This document shows positions 15,080 to 17,518 of a DNA stretch of 17,518 bases, one piece after another. Source of the stretch: Candidatus Methanoplasma sp. (lineage in GTDB: Archaea; Thermoplasmatota; Thermoplasmata; Methanomassiliicoccales; Methanomethylophilaceae); the NCBI GenBank assembly GCA_031271555.1, contig JAISVN010000117.1, positions 1 to 17,518 on the forward strand, in the 5' to 3' direction. The notes below the pieces were generated by a model that made no database searches, was not told where the DNA came from, and worked only from the letters and a program-made list of their open reading frames with translations. The translations under genes and the position numbers were made by a program. How positions within the stretch are numbered: position 1 is the first letter of the stretch; each line of letters opens with the position of its first letter.

Positions 15080-15092
15080 AAGTTAATAACTT
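15080..15092. promoter_or_regulatory. Palindrome AAGTTAATAACTT upstream of nikR
   Basis: Perfect 13-bp palindrome (AAGTTA-A-TAACTT) in the nikR promoter region, about 40-50 bases before ATG 15040 and overlapping the most TATA-like sequence on that strand (GTTATTAAC). It is a plausible autoregulatory site. Confidence 0.4.
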
Positions 15093-15102
15093 TTCCATAA
15101 TC

Positions 15103-15113
15103 TTTTAATAAAA
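15103..15113 (+). promoter_or_regulatory. TATA box of the 15133-15380 transcription unit
   Basis: TTTTAATAAAA centred 25 bases before ATG 15133, the same spacing seen at the confident leaderless genes in this window. Confidence 0.45.
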
Positions 15114-15132
15114 TCCTTTTCATCTTTAATCC

Positions 15133-15345
15133 ATGGACGCGAAGGCACCATCACTGACCTGTGTTGCTTTGACACCGCCATCTCCTTCATCGGCGCTTAG
15201 CTCCGGTGCGGCGGGGATAAAAAGCAGACATATGACACATGTCAGCGCAGGAGCGTTCATGCTGCACCCGATATCAAAGGCATTCTATGGAAGGAATACC
15301 TGTAATAGATCCGTGTCTCTGCCTGCGGGCCCCCACAGCAACTAA
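15133..15345 (+). CDS. Possible 70-residue small protein, or structured RNA
   Basis: An open frame of 70 codons (MDAKAPSLTCVALTPPSPSS start) rich in Ser, Ala and Pro, with no recognised domain. Support for transcription is better than support for the protein. A good TATA box sits 25 bases before the ATG, the unit is clearly more GC-rich than the AT-rich DNA on both sides, and it ends in a strong T-rich stretch just after the TAA. Codons include AGA, AGG and ATA as in neighbours. GC-rich transcripts with local dyads (GACAT at 15227-15231 with ATGTC at 15239-15243) are also typical of non-coding RNA. I saw no RNase P, SRP or tRNA consensus. It lies between nikR and the metal transporter. Confidence 0.35.
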   Translation: MDAKAPSLTCVALTPPSPSSALSSGAAGIKSRHMTHVSAGAFMLHPISKAFYGRNTCNRSVSLPAGPHSN

Positions 15346-15349
15346 ACTA

Positions 15350-15380
15350 TTTTCCTCCTCTTTTTTTATTTTATATTTTT
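15350..15380 (+). terminator. T-rich archaeal terminator
   Basis: A run of thymines broken by a few C and A bases (TTTTCCTCCTCTTTTTTTATT and onward) immediately after the 15133 unit. Archaeal termination needs little more than such a tract, so this supports a discrete plus-strand transcript. Confidence 0.55.
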
Positions 15381-15445
15381 GATTATACAGAATCAAAGGG
15401 CATAGATATATTCATAAAAAGCTGCAAAAGAACCGGAGGATCATC

Positions 15446-15475
15446 ATGACCGTTGTGACGACCGCCCAAAGTTAA
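15446..15475 (+). CDS. Possible nine-codon leader peptide upstream of the metal transporter
   Basis: Mini-ORF MTVVTTAQS with one of the best ribosome binding sites in the window (GGAGG at 15435-15439, six bases before ATG 15446). The TATA-like AGATATAT (15404-15411) lies upstream. The stop codon lies inside the AAAGTTAA half-site. It could be a translated leader or the remnant of a lost gene. The transporter gene itself has a separate TATA box further down, so a role in its expression is not established. Confidence 0.3.
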   Translation: MTVVTTAQS

Positions 15476-15498
15476 TAATAAAAATCAATTTTAACTTT
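15468..15498. promoter_or_regulatory. Dyad AAAGTTAA-N15-TTAACTTT before the metal transporter
   Basis: Exact 8-bp inverted repeat (15468-15475 and 15491-15498), half-site centres 23 bases apart. NikR tetramers bind two half-sites about two helical turns apart (22 bases centre to centre for the E. coli GTATGA-N16-TCATAC site), so the geometry fits a NikR-family operator. The half-site sequence differs from the E. coli one. The dyad lies upstream of the TATA box of the binding-protein gene. Confidence 0.45.
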
Positions 15499-15523
15499 AA
15501 TAATTATTAATAATTTGGTAACG

Positions 15524-15533
15524 TTTTAATAAT
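15524..15533 (+). promoter_or_regulatory. TATA box of the metal ABC transporter operon
   Basis: TTTTAATAAT centred about 27 bases before ATG 15555; no Shine-Dalgarno sequence precedes the ATG, so a leaderless transcript is expected. Confidence 0.5.
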
Positions 15534-15554
15534 GATAATCTCTGAATTGACCTC

Positions 15555-16610
15555 ATGAAACCTGCCATAATAATATCAGTGTTGGTGGCGGTCGTGGTGG
15601 TGGTTGCGGCTGCCTTCATAGTATTGACCAACAACCCGGGTGACAAGAAGGAATGTGACGTAGTGGTCACGATGGGATGGGAGAAAGAGATAATAGACAG
15701 AATTTCCGACGACAGCCTGAACGTTCAGGTTCTTATGCAAGAGAACACCAGCCCCCATGCTGCGTACACAACGACAAGCACCGTAGAATACCTGAATAAC
15801 GCAAAACTGTTCGTAAAGATCGGAAGCGGTGTCGAGTGGGAAGATTCCATGCTAGAAGGCGTGAGTTTCAGTACCCCTACCATTTCATGCATGGACCTGA
15901 TCGAGGCCGCAGAAGAAGGCGGACACGAAGGACATGACCACGGCGAGGAAGAACACGCTCATGAAGAAGATGAGCATGCCGGTCATGACCATGGTGAAGA
16001 AGAGCATGTCCATGAAGAAGGCGAGGATGCCCACGGAGAAGAAGAGCATGCTCACAACCATGACAGCCACGTATGGGCCAGCCCGGAACACCTTGAGTTC
16101 ATTGCGGAAGGGCTTGCTGAGAAGCTGAAGGAGACATTCCCCGATGTTGCCGACAAGATCGATGCCCACAGGTACATCCACTACATGGAACATGCCGTAG
16201 GTGTTATAAACAGCATAATCACAGAGAAAGCTCCCGGACAGACGATATTCGTCTGGCACAACGCATGGAACCCCCTGGCGGCCTACATGAACGAGGTTGC
16301 CACGGAGACCCTTGGCACAGAATATAACGAGGACAATCCATTCCTGAAGATATACTCTGCAGAAGAAGCAGGCGGAGGAGACACGCCTACCATCGATACG
16401 GTACAGACAATGTATTCCCTCGGAGAAGGCGGTAAAAAGACCATCTATGTAAGTCCGTTCGACACTGCGAGCCAGTACAGGTCCCTGTTCGAAGGAGAAG
16501 GATTCACCGTTGAAGAGATCAACCCCACTGCGGGTGCGTTCATAGCGGAGTTGGATAAGTTTGCTCACTCTCTGCACGATCTCCTCGACCCGCTGCCGGC
16601 AGGTTCCTGA
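15555..16610 (+). CDS. ZnuA/TroA-type metal substrate-binding protein, His-rich loop
   Basis: Cluster A-I (ZnuA/TroA) metal-binding protein of an ABC importer, 351 residues. An N-terminal hydrophobic helix (about residues 4-24) anchors or exports it; there is no clear lipobox. Ligand candidates follow the family pattern: His68 in NTSPHAAY, His172 in DSHVWASPEH (DPHVW in most relatives), His235 in IFVWHNAW, and Asp303 in SPFDTASQ. Between the first two lies a His/Asp/Glu-rich loop (about 124-169) with 14 histidines, as in zinc-specific ZnuA proteins. The canonical SPHxYEPT segment is changed to SPHAAYTT. It is the first gene of an operon with an ATPase and a permease. Zinc is the best guess; nickel or manganese cannot be excluded because the nearby regulator is NikR-like. 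Confidence 0.92.
   Translation: MKPAIIISVLVAVVVVVAAAFIVLTNNPGDKKECDVVVTMGWEKEIIDRISDDSLNVQVLMQENTSPHAAYTTTSTVEYLNNAKLFVKIGSGVEWEDSMLEGVSFSTPTISCMDLIEAAEEGGHEGHDHGEEEHAHEEDEHAGHDHGEEEHVHEEGEDAHGEEEHAHNHDSHVWASPEHLEFIAEGLAEKLKETFPDVADKIDAHRYIHYMEHAVGVINSIITEKAPGQTIFVWHNAWNPLAAYMNEVATETLGTEYNEDNPFLKIYSAEEAGGGDTPTIDTVQTMYSLGEGGKKTIYVSPFDTASQYRSLFEGEGFTVEEINPTAGAFIAELDKFAHSLHDLLDPLPAGS
15930..16064 (+). repeat. In-gene repeats coding the His-rich loop
   Basis: Residues 126-138 (GHDHGEEEHAHEE) recur at 143-155 (GHDHGEEEHVHEE), a 51-base period, followed by a partial third copy GEEEHAHNHD at 161-170. The codon-level similarity suggests local tandem duplication, a likely site of length variation between strains. 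Confidence 0.8.
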
Positions 16611-16662
16611 AGGAGTTAAATAAGTTTACGCAATCTTGGAGGATATTTACGAGTGGAACAGC

Positions 16663-17451
16663 ATGGTTGATGAAACTCCAATAAAAATAAGGGGCCTTTC
16701 CGGCGGCTATGAGGGATTCCCAATCTTCGGGGGATTGGATCTCGACCTCAAAAGCAGGGATTTCCTTGCTATTGTTGGACCGAACGGCGGCGGAAAGACA
16801 ACCCTTTTCAAAACCATTTTAGGACTTATTCCACCCCTATCCGGGACCGTGGAGATATTCGGAGAACCGATATCCACAGGCATAAGGCATATCGGATATG
16901 TTCCGCAGAGCAGCTCTGTCGATATGAAATATCCCATATCGGTCAAAGATATCGTGCTCATGGGCCTGAGATTCAAAAAAGGGCTACGGCCGTTCTATAA
17001 TCATGATGAAAAGGAAGCCGCATACAGATCTCTCGACTATGTCGGAGTCCTTGATCTAAAAGACAAAAGTATCTCGGAACTCTCCGGCGGGCAACTTCAA
17101 AGGGTAATGATAGCCAGAGCCCTTGCATCATCGCCCAGGATCCTTATGCTTGATGAACCAACGGCCAGTCTCGATCCGGAGATAAAGGACTGCACATACG
17201 ATATACTCAGGGATGCCAACAGGAATGGTGTCGCCGTGATGATGATAACGCACGACATCGGCAACATATCCCATGGTGTGAAGAGGATAGCCTGCATGAA
17301 TCGCGGCATCATTGTCAACGATTCTCCTGAGATAACGGACGAGATGGTTAGATTCGGATTCCACTGTCCCCCCGAATTCCTAAGATACAAGAAAACAACG
17401 GAGCACGATGATGCTTGCGGGTGCACATGCTGCAGAGGGGAGACAAAATGA
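16663..17451 (+). CDS. Metal ABC transporter ATPase (ZnuC/TroB-like), Cys-rich tail
   Basis: Cytoplasmic ATPase that powers the metal importer, 262 residues from ATG 16663. Motifs are complete: Walker A GPNGGGKTT (39-47), Q-loop in GYVPQSSS (Gln82), signature LSGGQ (140-144), Walker B LMLDE (161-165), D-loop ASLD, and H-loop ITHD (His197). The C-terminus ends in a short cysteine cluster, HDDACGCTCCRG (Cys252, 254, 256 and 257), which may bind metal. An in-frame TTG at 16636 would add nine residues. ATG 16663 is preferred because it gives a family-length N-terminus, although GGAGG lies 20 bases upstream. A TATA-like TTAAATAA (16616-16623) may add a second promoter. The stop overlaps the permease start as ATGA. 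Confidence 0.95.
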   Translation: MVDETPIKIRGLSGGYEGFPIFGGLDLDLKSRDFLAIVGPNGGGKTTLFKTILGLIPPLSGTVEIFGEPISTGIRHIGYVPQSSSVDMKYPISVKDIVLMGLRFKKGLRPFYNHDEKEAAYRSLDYVGVLDLKDKSISELSGGQLQRVMIARALASSPRILMLDEPTASLDPEIKDCTYDILRDANRNGVAVMMITHDIGNISHGVKRIACMNRGIIVNDSPEITDEMVRFGFHCPPEFLRYKKTTEHDDACGCTCCRGETK

Positions 17452-17518
17452 CAGACTGGATCTCCATATTGAGTCTGCCCATGGTACATAATATGTTCAT
17501 TGCCACGGTGATCGCCTG
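17448..17518 (+). CDS. Metal ABC transporter permease (ABC-3 type), 5' end only
   Basis: ATG 17448 overlaps the ATPase stop in an ATGA junction and the frame stays open to the window end (23 full codons, MTDWISILSLPMVHNMFIAT). The amphipathic start followed by a helix beginning with HNMFIATVIA resembles the N-terminus of ZnuB/TroC-type permeases, and the operon position is exactly where the permease is expected. Too short for a domain check, so the call leans on context. Confidence 0.75.
   Translation, partial: MTDWISILSLPMVHNMFIATVIA

Noticed and set aside
15133..15380. Known structural RNA (RNase P, SRP RNA, tRNA) in the GC-rich unit
   Set aside because: No conserved RNase P, SRP helix-8 or T-loop sequence was seen on either strand.

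Overview
This window is chromosomal DNA from a euryarchaeon, most likely a methanogen-type Thermoplasmatota lineage such as Methanomassiliicoccales. That placement is inferred from gene content and style, not from a marker gene. The archaeal signs are DNA topoisomerase VI (both subunits), a class I lysyl-tRNA synthetase, a DRG-type GTPase with a TGS domain, a 54-residue Sec61-beta/SecG, and a NikR-like ribbon-helix-helix regulator. TATA boxes lie 25-29 bases before many start codons, so leaderless mRNAs look common. Coding density is high, and several convergent gene pairs end within 0-1 base of each other.

Layout. 1-969 (minus): 5' three quarters of hisS, cut by the window edge. 1051-3061 (plus): a two-gene unit of bacterial-PH (bPH2) membrane proteins resembling the Bacillus YdbS/YdbT pair. 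3063-4163 (minus): DRG GTPase. 4285-5418 (plus): membrane protein with three C-terminal zinc ribbons. 5419-5712: AT-rich spacer holding three hairpin-like 22-bp units at an exact 40-bp period. 5713-6162 (minus): small bPH_4-type membrane protein. 6322-9418 (plus): top6B-top6A operon. 9419-10966 (minus): class I LysRS. 11124-11543 (plus): small four-helix membrane protein. 11544-11844: spacer with a perfect 17-bp inverted repeat, a second 9-bp inverted repeat and a 10-bp tandem repeat. 11845-12009 (plus): Sec61-beta. 12034-13308 (minus): CPA2 cation/proton antiporter.

13435-17518 looks like a metal-homeostasis neighbourhood. It holds an unrecognised, very acidic protein, a NikR-family regulator just upstream of it on the same strand, a short GC-rich transcription unit (15133-15380) that is either a small ORF or a structured RNA, a nine-codon mini-ORF, and a ZnuABC/TroABC-type metal ABC transporter. 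The transporter consists of a His-rich substrate-binding protein, an ATPase with a Cys-rich tail, and the first codons of the permease. Related AAAGTTA/TAACTTT dyads occur before nikR, after nikR and before the binding-protein gene. They are candidate operators tying regulator and transporter together, but this is inference. No tRNA, rRNA, CRISPR array, insertion sequence or integrase was found. The least explained parts are the 40-bp-period repeat, the 11669-11746 inverted repeats, the 15133-15380 unit and the acidic protein.
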